DNA of 64,000 nt, taken from NCBI GenBank assembly GCA_015698045.1, contig BLAL01000172.1, positions 124,001-188,000 of the forward strand, given 5' to 3'. The DNA comes from Rhizophagus clarus (taxonomy: Eukaryota > Glomeromycota > Glomeromycetes > Glomerales > Glomeraceae). Below the pieces are notes generated by a model that did no database searches, was not told the DNA's origin, and saw only the letters and a program-made list of their open reading frames with translations. The translations under genes were made by a program, and so were the position numbers. Shown here one piece after another: positions 35,844 to 44,929 of this stretch; within the stretch, counting starts at the first letter, position 1, and every line of letters begins with the position of its first letter.

Positions 35844-36073
35844 CTTGAGCGAACGAGTTAAACTCGAGTTGAACTCAAGTTCAACTCGAGTTCAAAGCGA
35901 ACAATTTAAATTCAAAATAAAATATCCAAGATTAACAAAAAAGTCGGTAATGTTCTAATAAAATCGTTAGTGAATTTTATGTTAATCATCTTTAATTAGG
36001 TATAAAAATTCTGATAAATTTAATAAAATCAATGATTTTGTAATAATTTTATCAACTCAAGTTGAGCACGAAT
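35844..36073 (-). repeat. Right inner inverted arm (230 bp)
   Basis: Inverted counterpart of 28129-28358: CTTGAGCGAACGAGTT, AACTCGAGTT words, and ending GAGCACGAAT. The bases just outside the two arms share only a short TTCA, so no target duplication could be established. Confidence 0.75.
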
Positions 36074-36422
36074 TCATCACGAGTTTAAACATGAGTTAAA
36101 AAAACATGATTTTTTGCATTACATGACACTAATCACACTATGCATGGAGTACAATCAACAATACGGTTGATCCTACCCTACATATGTATTTCAATTATTG
36201 AAAAATTATACAAACATAATCATGGGGAGTACAAATTAAACAGTGAAGAAATATGTTTTATTATAAGATAGTAGTAAAATAATAAGATCATTACATCATT
36301 CTCCTCTGATAAAGAACATAAAAATTTAATTAATAACACAAACCGTCTAAAATAAATTATTGATACAGTATAAAAACTTTTATTCCACTTGAATACTTAT
36401 AAAATGGTAACGAACTAACGAT

Positions 36423-36891
36423 CTACAAGTTGATGTTGGAATTGTTATCTAAAAAAAGGAAAAAAAAAGTATTTTCCAGTGTTAGTGAAAAGCATTACCC
36501 ATTTTCTGGAACCGTTTACTTAAATAGAATGGGGATACAACACAAAAAGCTAATGCAAGATTGATAACCATTGGATGCACAAGACCGCTAAACAAAAATG
36601 TAATCATGGCCGAGCGTAAACCCAAGGAATACTTGCCATTATCATCTACTTCACACTCAGGTACTTCTTCACGCTCAAGTTCAATGCGCGCTTTATAGCG
36701 CGCTTGTCGATTTGCATTTATGGCGTTTATGTGTTTAGCAAATTTTCTCGCCCCTCGCACATATTTTTTGTATCGACTTTTGAAACTTCTTTTTCCTATC
36801 TTGTGACTGACGACCCATACTGAGCGAAAAATAGAAGGAACGCAAAAGTTAGATGGTAGACCAAATAGTTTGTATATAGTGTCAACTTTAC
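36423..36891 (-). CDS. Putative small protein with a hydrophobic segment in the CACTA-type element (partial model)
   Basis: An open stretch at 36891-36499 follows a pyrimidine tract ending in TAG; a GTAATG donor and a T-rich acceptor join it to 36448-36423, ending in TAG. It reads LFGLPSNFCVPSIFRSVWVV near the start, a basic KRSFKSRYKKYVRGARKF, the acidic EREEVPECEVDD, and a hydrophobic SAMITFLFSGLV...LALAFCVVSPFYL that could be one or two membrane segments. The first exon and start codon were not found. G+C is higher than in the surroundings. I do not recognise the family; it may be cargo picked up by the transposon. Confidence 0.35.
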
Positions 36892-37369
36892 CTATTAGAA
36901 AGGAAAGAGATTTTTGAGAAAACGTGTGAAATCAATAAAACGTGAAAATGAAAATTGGCGTTATGTCACAAAATTTTTATCAGTACTAATTTTAGAAACA
37001 TATGATGAATAGATTAATTGGGAAAATTGTGGTTAATATTCATTCTTAATGAGGTCCTACACGTATGGGCAGGTTCGTATGATTCGTCTGGCAATACTTA
37101 CAAAAAAAAAGAAAGTAAATTCTGGTTCAAAACCGAAAAGAAAATAAAAAAAAAATAATTTCGGCTTAAACCAGAAAAGGAATAAAAAAATCGGGTTAAA
37201 ACCGAAAAAGAATTTTTTTTTTATGATAGACAATCGATAAAAAAATTTTATAATGATTGGATCCGATCAATCCAATTAAGTTGAGACGGAGAAGAAAGGA
37301 AGACATAAAAGGAAAAAAAAATGAAACGTAAGCAAACGTTCGTTAATTAAGAAAAAATTAAAAGATTCG

Positions 37370-37582
37370 TACAAATATCGGTGCCCGATATATATAATAA
37401 TTTTTGAATTTTCGTACAAATATCGGGCGCCCGATATAACATATCGGGGACTAAATTTTAGGCACATTTTTAAGATGTGACAAATCGGGTACCCGATATG
37501 TAAAAAAGCCCAATATATACCTGATTAATCACCGATATGTAGGTACCCGATATGTACCCGATAGCATCGATTTTGACCAGTG
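37370..37582. repeat. Right TIR and subterminal TATCGGGTAC array
   Basis: Inverted counterpart of 26343-26745, with CCCGATAT and ATATCGGG words in both directions. Immediately left, 37100-37300 has AACCGAAAA(A/G) repeats with A-runs. Confidence 0.7.
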
Positions 37583-38635
37583 TAATTCATTGTTGTTATC
37601 AATAGCATCTTGAATAAGTTCGTTAATGACTCTTATGGGTTCAAAGGTTGATTGTTTCGGCAAACCAGCGAATTGGTTGGCCTGTGAAATATTATGGTCT
37701 TTCAAAATTATTGTTAAACGATGGTTCAACAAGGTTATAAGTGCTTTTCTGGCAGTTTCCAAAAGCGTAATTGGTCAGGAATTTGATAACTTGCAATTAA
37801 AGGGCTTTGGTTTGGCAATAGGGAATACTGTTGCCTGTTTCCATTGTTTGGGAAGGTTACCAAATTCTATAATTTTACAAATCAGACAATATAAAACATC
37901 ATGACAATCATCACTTAGGTGTTTCAACATTTCATTGCAGATGCCAGAGGGGCCGGCAGCTTTTCCATTTGGAGTATTTCTAATTATATCAAGCCATTTA
38001 TCTTTAGATGGTAGGTTCATTATGTCAGAATATATGTCATCATTAACGCTATCAAGGGGTTTGTATTGTTCTTTCTAACGCCCTTGAATAGGTTTCTTTC
38101 TGTTGACAGACCCCGCTATAGTTTGAAAGTGGTGGATGGTTTCTCGTAACACATCTGATTCATCTGTGATGAGGGATTCGTTACCATTATGATCTTTCTT
38201 ATAAATCTTTTCAATAGAAATATGAGCCATTTCTTTCTCAGTAATAGAAGTAATCATTTTAGCTTGGTCATCTTTATAATTGACACAGCGTTTTTTTATG
38301 TGTGATATGATTTGTTCTTGTTCCAAGATGTGAAGTTCAATTTTGAACACATGTCTCAGGTGTTTGCAAATTTCGTTCAACTCTTTTAGATACAGAGTGA
38401 AGTGAAAGTTATTATTAAAGGTAAGAGGATTGTGGGAGGTGAATATCTCGTACTTGTCCTTCAATTTAGAGATCGTGACCTGAAGGCATGTCCATCTGTC
38501 GATCATTTCCAGTTCAGGAACATTTCTTAATTTCCTTATAAGGGAACGGATTTCTTGTATACGGTTGATAATATATCTTAAATCGTAATAAATTGACAAT
38601 TTTTGTTCAGGAGTAGTCTTAATTTTATTCTTCAC
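37583..38635 (-). pseudogene. LINE reverse transcriptase, N-terminal half
   Basis: Segments in three frames: a connector with KKRCVNYKDDQAKMITSI (38075-38635), then NGKAAGPSGICNEMLKHL and LPKQWKQATVFPIAKPKP (37775-38020), the early RT motifs, then ANQFAGLPKQSTFEPIRVIN (37583-37762). Frameshifts separate them near 38050 and 37765. The frame enters the CACTA-type insertion after NNNEL and resumes at 26342. Confidence 0.8.
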
Positions 38636-39757
38636 TACTTCTCTGTTCTTGATCTTTTCTTTTACAGCTTTGTAATAATCTGTCTAAAACAATCCCATAT
38701 GGTGTCAATATGGCGTCTTTTTGTAATCTTTCTACTTTTAAGATCAAGTTGATCAATCCGTTCGTCAAGTTCTTTCTTGAAGTTGTTCCATTTGAAGTCG
38801 TCATGATCTTTTTTGTCCATCTCATCATATGCAAAGACAGTACGGGTAATTTTCTTTTTCTTTTTATTCGTTTTGGCAGTTTTCTGGCCAATTAGCGCAG
38901 CTGTATCAATTGAAAGCGTGACAGTTTTGTGATCTGTCTTGAAGTAGACATTCTCTATTACCAAGGTATCAAGGCATTTACTAATGGTTGGTAACGAGGC
39001 CCAAATGTAATCTAACCTAGCAGGTTGCTTGTTCAGATCAGAAGGCATATATGTAATAATATCCTCATCGTTGTCATTAAATAGCGGAAGTGTGTCTAAA
39101 TAATGTTTGCTTTCAAGCATTCTAAATAAACTATAATACCATCTGTTGTTAATAAAGGCTGATAAGTATTTTTGGTAATTGATGTTAAAGTCACCCATTA
39201 TGATAATTTCCATATTGTTCTTCATGGCAACGTCAATGGTTTTTTAATTTCTTCGTATAAGTGTTCAATTTGTGATCTTTCTTTTTTGTTTGCATTCACA
39301 TACACTTGAATCAAACGGAGTTTTTTGTTCTGACTAAAATATAAGTCGATGTAAATAAGACGGCCATTCTTATCTGCAACTGCTTTATGTACGAAGATAT
39401 TGTAGTCAGCACGGATGATAATTCCAACGCCTTGACCTTTGCCCTCTTGTTGCGAGTAACTAAAGTAACTATGGAAACCTAATTGTTTTTGCCATATCTC
39501 TGCTTGTCGTTTCGTAATATTAGTTTCAGAGAAACCATAAAAGTCAATATTATGTTCATTCATTGCTTCTAAGGCATATAGTAATTTTTCTTTATTCATC
39601 GTACGAATGTTAGATGATGCAATTTTCGTTATATTAGTATTCGAAAGTGTTTTTTTTGTAGTTTTTTGTGTTTTTCAGAATTGGGGGAATTATTATTTTT
39701 TAAGTGTAAAGAAGAAGGAGCAGGAGAACCAATATTATTATTTTGATTGTTCATCAT
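38636..39757 (-). pseudogene. LINE APE-type endonuclease domain
   Basis: From the 5' end: an Asn/Ser/Pro-rich start with ATG at 39757 and 39754, then FYGFSETNITKRQAEIW, GVGIIIRADYN, MGDFNINYQKYL, ARLDYIWAS and KTDHKTVTLSI. These are the metal-binding and catalytic blocks of the endonuclease/exonuclease/phosphatase fold (E in the SETN block, D/N in GDFN, D in LDYIW, DH in TDHK). A frameshift lies in the A-run near 39650 and another near 39224. The enzyme nicks the target DNA to prime reverse transcription. Confidence 0.8.
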
Positions 39758-39774
39758 ACATCATTTATTTTATT

Positions 39775-42516
39775 TTTATTTTTTATTTTTATTTATGGGT
39801 ATCAGTTAGGAACCTAACATGACGCGAATTTAAGTAAATTATTTACATGAAGAACAAAAATTTGAACATACATTAAAATACTAAATTGCAAAAAAGAATA
39901 ATCTACTCAAACCGGTGAACTAAGCAAGGAAAGGTTGACACTAATGTGAAAGTACGACATCAAGTCGAAACCCTTCACAGTCAGTTAATCCTAATCATAG
40001 TCACTACCTCTCTTACAGCCAATCTAAAGACCAGGTAAGTCGAAGCCCGTACCCTGCAGATATCCTATGACTAACACCGCCAGCCCTCAAGATAAGTATA
40101 TCTACCCTGCACTGGTTAGTAAGGTCAAAAAACAAAAATTTCTCCAAGTGACTATATTCCAGAGTAATATTACTACCTATTAATAATCCCTAATCCCTAC
40201 AAGCAGGTTGGCCAACTTGGCTGCATCCGGACAAACCATTTAGATCTCCAAGGTTAACGATTAACATACCCAATAGAAAAAACTAAAAACTGCAGTAAAT
40301 GCCCATGATAGTCCAACATGTGCTCAACATAATCTTACCTGATCAAAAACTGATCACCAAGATCTGCACCCTCCTTACTAGAGATGGAAACAGCTCAGTC
40401 GGTTCAGCTCCAGCTCACTTGAGCGGTTAAACCGACTTGGAGCAGCTCAATCTGAACCGACTCAAACTGACTTGAACTGAGTCGACTTGAGTCGACTTGA
40501 ACCGACTTGAACTGACTTGAACTGACTTGAGCGGACTTAAGCGGACTTGAGCAGCTTGTGTCACATGTCATTACACATATTTCCAAAAAAGGAAATATTG
40601 TTCCCTGTGAAAATTGAAAGTATATTGTGCGAATCTTCCAAAAAAGGAAATTATTATATCAATCACTTAATTCTGGCCGGAATTAAAGGTTATTAATCTT
40701 ATTAATTTATTTTATTAAAGAATTATATAAAATAATATCAGTTATTAAAAAAAAGTTTGATATATTATTATTTTTTCAAATGAATAATTATTTTAATTAT
40801 TTTCAGAATAACAAAAATGAAAAATTTGTTTTTTTTATTTAAAAAACTGATTTTTGGCTTTTTTTTTAATAAAAAAATACATTTTTTAATAAAAATACTA
40901 ATTTCAGTTTTTTATAAAAAAAAAAAAAATGTAAAATACTTTTTTTAATTAAAAATACCAATTTTAGTTTTTCTTCTTAAAAAAAAAGAAGAAAGAAAAG
41001 TAGGTTTCTTTTATTAAAGAAACTGATTTTTACTTTTTTTTCTTAAAAAAAAATATTTTTTTCTTTTATTAAAGGAATCAATTTCATTTTTTCTTAAAAA
41101 AAGAAAAAAAAAAAGAAAATTAAGTTTTCTTTATTAAAGAAATCAATTTTCATCCCCCTTTTAAAAAAAAAGATTATTTTTCATTTTTTTTTTTTTTGAT
41201 AAAAAAACTGAAAAATCAAACTCATTAATTCTCTTAAAAAAAAATAAAAATTGATTACTTTAATAAAAAAAACTTATTTTCTTTCCTTTTTTTTAAAAGT
41301 AAAATTTCAATTTCTTTATTAAAAAAATTATTTAATTTTTTTTTTAGCAAAAAACTGAAAATCAGTTTTTTTAATTAGTTTTCTTAATAAAAGAAACTTA
41401 TTTTTTTTTCTTTTTTTTTTTGTTTTTTAAGAAAAAAATATAAAAAGAACCTTATTTTCTTTTTTTTAAAAAATAAAAAAATCAAAACCCAGTTTCTTTA
41501 ATTAAAAAAAAAGTATTTTCTTTTTTTAATAAAAAAAACCAAAAATCAGTATTAAAAAAAGTAATTATTATTTTTTTTTTTAAAGGAAAAACCAAAGATC
41601 AGTTTTTTTAAAAGAAAAAAAAATATTTTTCATTTAAAATAAAGATGTTCATTATAATTATACATTTGAAAATTTTCAGTAAAGAAACGGCTAGAGTTAA
41701 ATAAAAATTATCCCTTAATTCCGGCCAGAATTAAGTGATCGGCATGCGAATTTCCTTTTTTGGAGTATTTGTACAACATATATTTCGATTTTCGCAGGGA
41801 ACAAAATTTCCTTTTTAGGAAATTTGTGTAACGTCACGTGACACAGCTGCTCAAGTCCGCTCAACTGCTCAAGTCGGTTCAAGTCGAGCTCGAGTAGTCA
41901 GCTCAAGTCGGCTCAAGTCGGTTTGAACTGAGCCAAGCTGAGAGCTATGAGCTGACTCCAAACCGTGCTCGAGCAGCTTCTTTCTTGAGTTTTACCATCT
42001 CTACTCCTTACACAAACACCCAACTCTCTCAAAAGGAAATAATCACCAAGCCACCTATGTCGATCAATTTTGGGATACCCTTCTACTCCTCAGAAAAACT
42101 CCAAAAAGTAGGAGGCAAAACAAAAAGACAAGAAAAATACACCAAAAAATAAAAAAAATCATAACCCTGGAAAACCATCTGCTAAAGCAGGGGAAAAAAC
42201 CAGGTAAAAGAGGAAATAACACCAAACAGCACCAGGAACAACACCTTTAAAAAGAAAGTGAACCTTCTCTACTAAGCACCTTGAAAATTTCTCTCTTCCA
42301 GCTTGAAGTCTTCAACCTCGTCTTCAAAGTCGTTAAAAACATTATAACAGCACCGCTGGACCCAATAAAGACAAGTAGCGGACCGCAAGTTGGTGTGTGA
42401 ATAATTATTGCATGTGTAGGGCAGCTTCTTTACACAATACTTTTCACTTAAGGGTTCTTTCCATATGGTGAAATAATATTTCCAAAATGCGAAATAAAAA
42501 GAAGGAGAGAGAGTTC
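39775..42516 (-). mobile_element. Truncated LINE copy A, split by a hAT MITE
   Basis: Same strand as the long LINE but with a different 3' end (TTTTTA tail, then ATGGGTATCAGTTAGGAACC and CTAACATGACGCG). It matches the copies at 42534 and 42838 almost base for base. Without the MITE at 40379-42002 it is about 1.1 kb. Target 17-mers flank it at 39758 and 42517. Confidence 0.75.
40379..42002. mobile_element. 1.62-kb foldback hAT MITE
   Basis: The ends are inverted, starting TAGAGATGG, and flanked by a perfect 8-base duplication CTCCTTAC (40371-40378, 42003-42010). The undisturbed site is present in LINE copy C near 43426, which confirms both boundaries. The outer 300 bases of each side form long imperfect inverted arms full of GACTTGA/TCAAGTC words, followed by AATTCTGGCCGGAATTAA-type and TTTCCTTTTTTGGA-type blocks. 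The centre (40780-41650) is T/A-run sequence with many AAAACTGATTTTT-type small hairpins. No ORF. Confidence 0.88.
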
Positions 42517-42533
42517 ACCTCATTTATTTTATT

Positions 42534-42820
42534 TTTATTTTTATTTTTATTTATGGGTGTCAGTTAGGAACCTAACATAACGCGAATTTAAGTAAATTAT
42601 TTACATGAAGAACAAAAATTTGAACATACATTAAAATACTAAATTGCAAAATAAGAATAATCTACTCAAACCGGTGAACTAAGCAAGGAAAGGTTGACAC
42701 TAATGTGAAAGTACGACATCGAGTTGAAACCCTTCACGGTCAGTTAATCCTAATCATAGTCACTACCTCTCTTACAGCCAATCCAAAGACCAGGTAAGTC
42801 AAAGCCCGTACCCCACAGAT
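42534..42820 (-). mobile_element. Truncated LINE copy B (about 290 bp)
   Basis: Only the 3' region of the copy A/C family, cut at GTACCCCACAGAT. It is bounded by target copies at 42517 (ACCTC in place of ACATC) and 42821. Confidence 0.75.
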
Positions 42821-42837
42821 ACATCATTTATTTTATT

Positions 42838-43939
42838 TTTATTTTTATTTTTATGTATGGGTGTCAGTTAGGAACCTAACATGACGCGAATTTAAGTAAA
42901 TTATTTACATGAAGAACAAAAATTTGAACATACATTAAAATACTAAATTGCAAAAAAGAATAATCTACTTAAACCGGTGAACTAAGCAAGGAAAGGTCGA
43001 CACTAATGTGAAAGTACGACATCGAGTTGAAACCCTTCACGGTCAGTTAATCCTAATCATAGTCACTACCTCTCTTACAGCCAATCCAAAGACCAGGTAA
43101 GTCGAAGCCCGTACCCCGCAGATATCCTATGACTAACACCGCCAGCCCCCAAGATAAGTATATCTACCCTGCACTGGTCAGTAAGGTCAAAAAACAAAAA
43201 TTTCTCCAAGTGACTATATTCCAGAGTAATATTACTACCTATTAATAATCCCTACAAGCAGGTTGGCCAACTTGGCTGCATCCGGACAAACCATTTAGAT
43301 CTCCAAGATTAACGACCAGCATACCCAATAGAAAAAACTAAAAACTGCAGTAAAAACCCATGATAGTCCAACACATGCTCAACATAATCTCACCTGATCA
43401 AAAACTGATCACCAAGATCTGCACCCTCCTTACACAAACACCCAACTCTCTCAAAAGGAAATAATCACCAAGCCACCTATGTCGATCAATTTTGGGATAC
43501 CCCCCTACCCCCCAGAAAAACTCCAAAAAGTAGGAGGCAAAACAAAAAGACAAGAAAAATACACCAAAAAATAAGAAAAAATCATAACCCTGGAAAACCA
43601 TCCGCTGAAGCAGGGGAAAAAACCAGGTAAAGGAGGAAATAACACCAAACAGCACCAGGAACAACACCTTTTTAAAAGAAAGTGAACCTTCTCTACTAAG
43701 CACCTTGAAAATTTCTCTCTTCCAGCTTGAAGTCTTCAACCTCATCTTCAAAGTCGTTAAAAACATTATAACAGCACCGCTGGACCCAATAAAGACAAGT
43801 AGCGGACCGCAAGTTGGTGTGTGAATAATTATTGCATGTGTAGGGCAGCTTCTTTACACAATACTCTTCACTTAAGGGTTCTTCCCATATGGCGAAATAA
43901 GATTTCCAAAATGCAAAATAAAAAGAAGGAGAGAGAGTT
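42838..43939 (-). mobile_element. Truncated LINE copy C (about 1.1 kb)
   Basis: Close match to copy A without its MITE; it ends at the target copy 43940-43956, after which unrelated sequence (AACACACAGATAAG) begins. This gives the empty-site comparison for the 40379-42002 insertion. Confidence 0.78.
43696..43939 (-). pseudogene. C-terminal coding fragment in LINE copy C
   Basis: The minus strand is open from the truncation point to a TAG at 43698-43696, about 80 codons, including FAIWEEPLSEEYCVKKLPY and LYWVQRCCYNVFNDFEDE. The same stretch is present in copy A (about 42270-42516). It is not like the C-terminus of the long LINE at 22713-39757, so two LINE families share this target. I do not recognise a domain. 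Confidence 0.4.
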
Positions 43940-43956
43940 ACATCATTTATTTTATT

Positions 43957-44929
43957 AACACACAGATAAGCATTTGTTGGCCGTTTTTTGTAAAAATGGA
44001 ATAAATCTGTAAATCATTCCATTTTTGAAAGAACATTTCTGGCGTATTTTGCATAGAAATTTCTATTTCATTCTATCATCAATCTAATCTAATTTTGTAG
44101 ATGATCCACATGTTAAATTGCCATGAAATCAAAAATAATTTCCTTTTTGGTAAAAAACGGTCCATTTAATCTTTATGTATATGTACTTTATGTACTATGA
44201 ACAGAACATTGAACATGTACAGTACATGAACATGTACATACAAAGGAAATTTTTTTTTATTTTTTTACTTGATTATTTTGAACACTTTCTTTAGGAAACT
44301 TTTGTCACTGACCTCGCCTGTGTCAGTAATATTATTAATTAAGTTGAGCCATCACAAATAAATTACATTTTTTAGCCTCGTATGTTGATCTTTTGCAAAA
44401 AAATAAATTTATTCAAAAACTAATTTTTCTGCACATGAAATGAATTATTTTCAATATTTTGAAAATTATTTTAAACAATCATGCCCACAGGGCTATCCTT
44501 AAAAGAAAAAGAAAAATTTGCAAGAATTGCAAATTTTTCTTAAAGTTTATTTTTAAAATTTATTATGTTTTTTTTGCACTAAATTAAAAAAAAAATTAAA
44601 TAAATCTAGAGTTAATGAACCTACAAAACTTTAAATTGTTAATAAACTCCCTTTAGAATGAATAAAAAAAGATTCAGGGCGTAACATACCTCTGAATTCA
44701 AAATTATCAATAGGTTCCCATATGGAACCTATAAAACGTATAAAAAATCATTTTTTTTAAAAATAATTAAGATTCAGAGATAGGTCGGGCAATTGACTTA
44801 ACACGGTCTGCGATATTCAAGTCAGGTCAACAAATTCATGACCCGCTTAGGGTACCTGAATTTCATATATAAAACACTGAAATGTTGCTGTTTCAGAGTT
44901 TTTTTTCAAACTGAATAAAAAACTGATCG
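43957..44929. other. Gene-free spacer before the satellite
   Basis: AT-rich, no open frame. A cluster of ACATGTAC/GTACATG words is at 44190-44245. Otherwise I see nothing in it. Confidence 0.45.

Larger units (their letters stand above)
26343..37582 (+). mobile_element. CACTA/EnSpm-like (tnp2-type) DNA transposon, 11.24 kb
   Basis: The ends are inverted copies beginning CACTGRTCAAAATYGATG; over the first 36 bases only two positions differ. They are flanked by TAA on both sides (26340-26342, 37583-37585), the 3-base duplication typical of CACTA elements. Taking out the element and one TAA restores the LINE reverse-transcriptase frame, which fixes both ends independently. Subterminal arrays of TATCGGGTACCCGATA words follow at each end. 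Inside are a SANT/MADF-like gene, an opposite-strand basic gene, a tnp2-family transposase and a small ORF, plus tandem repeats at 26980-29110. A pair of 230-bp inverted arms (28129-28358, 35844-36073) encloses the main three genes, so an inner element may be nested here. Confidence 0.85.
22713..39757 (-). mobile_element. Full-length LINE, split by a CACTA-type element
   Basis: Minus-strand LINE of about 5.8 kb once the 11.2-kb insertion at 26343-37582 is discounted. Reading 5' to 3' (high to low coordinates): an Asn/Ser-rich start with tandem ATG codons at 39757-39752, an APE-type endonuclease, reverse transcriptase, RNase H and a Cys-His knuckle, then a 3' region of about 310 bp and a TAAAAA-type tail. 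The 17-bp target copies lie at 22696-22712 and 39758-39774. The 5' end falls exactly at the start codon, leaving no visible 5' UTR. Several frameshifts and stops make it inactive. Confidence 0.85.

Noticed and set aside
43398..43766. 122-codon open frame in LINE copy C.
   Set aside because: It overlaps, in another frame, the better-supported C-terminal fragment at 43696-43939 and extends into 3' untranslated sequence.
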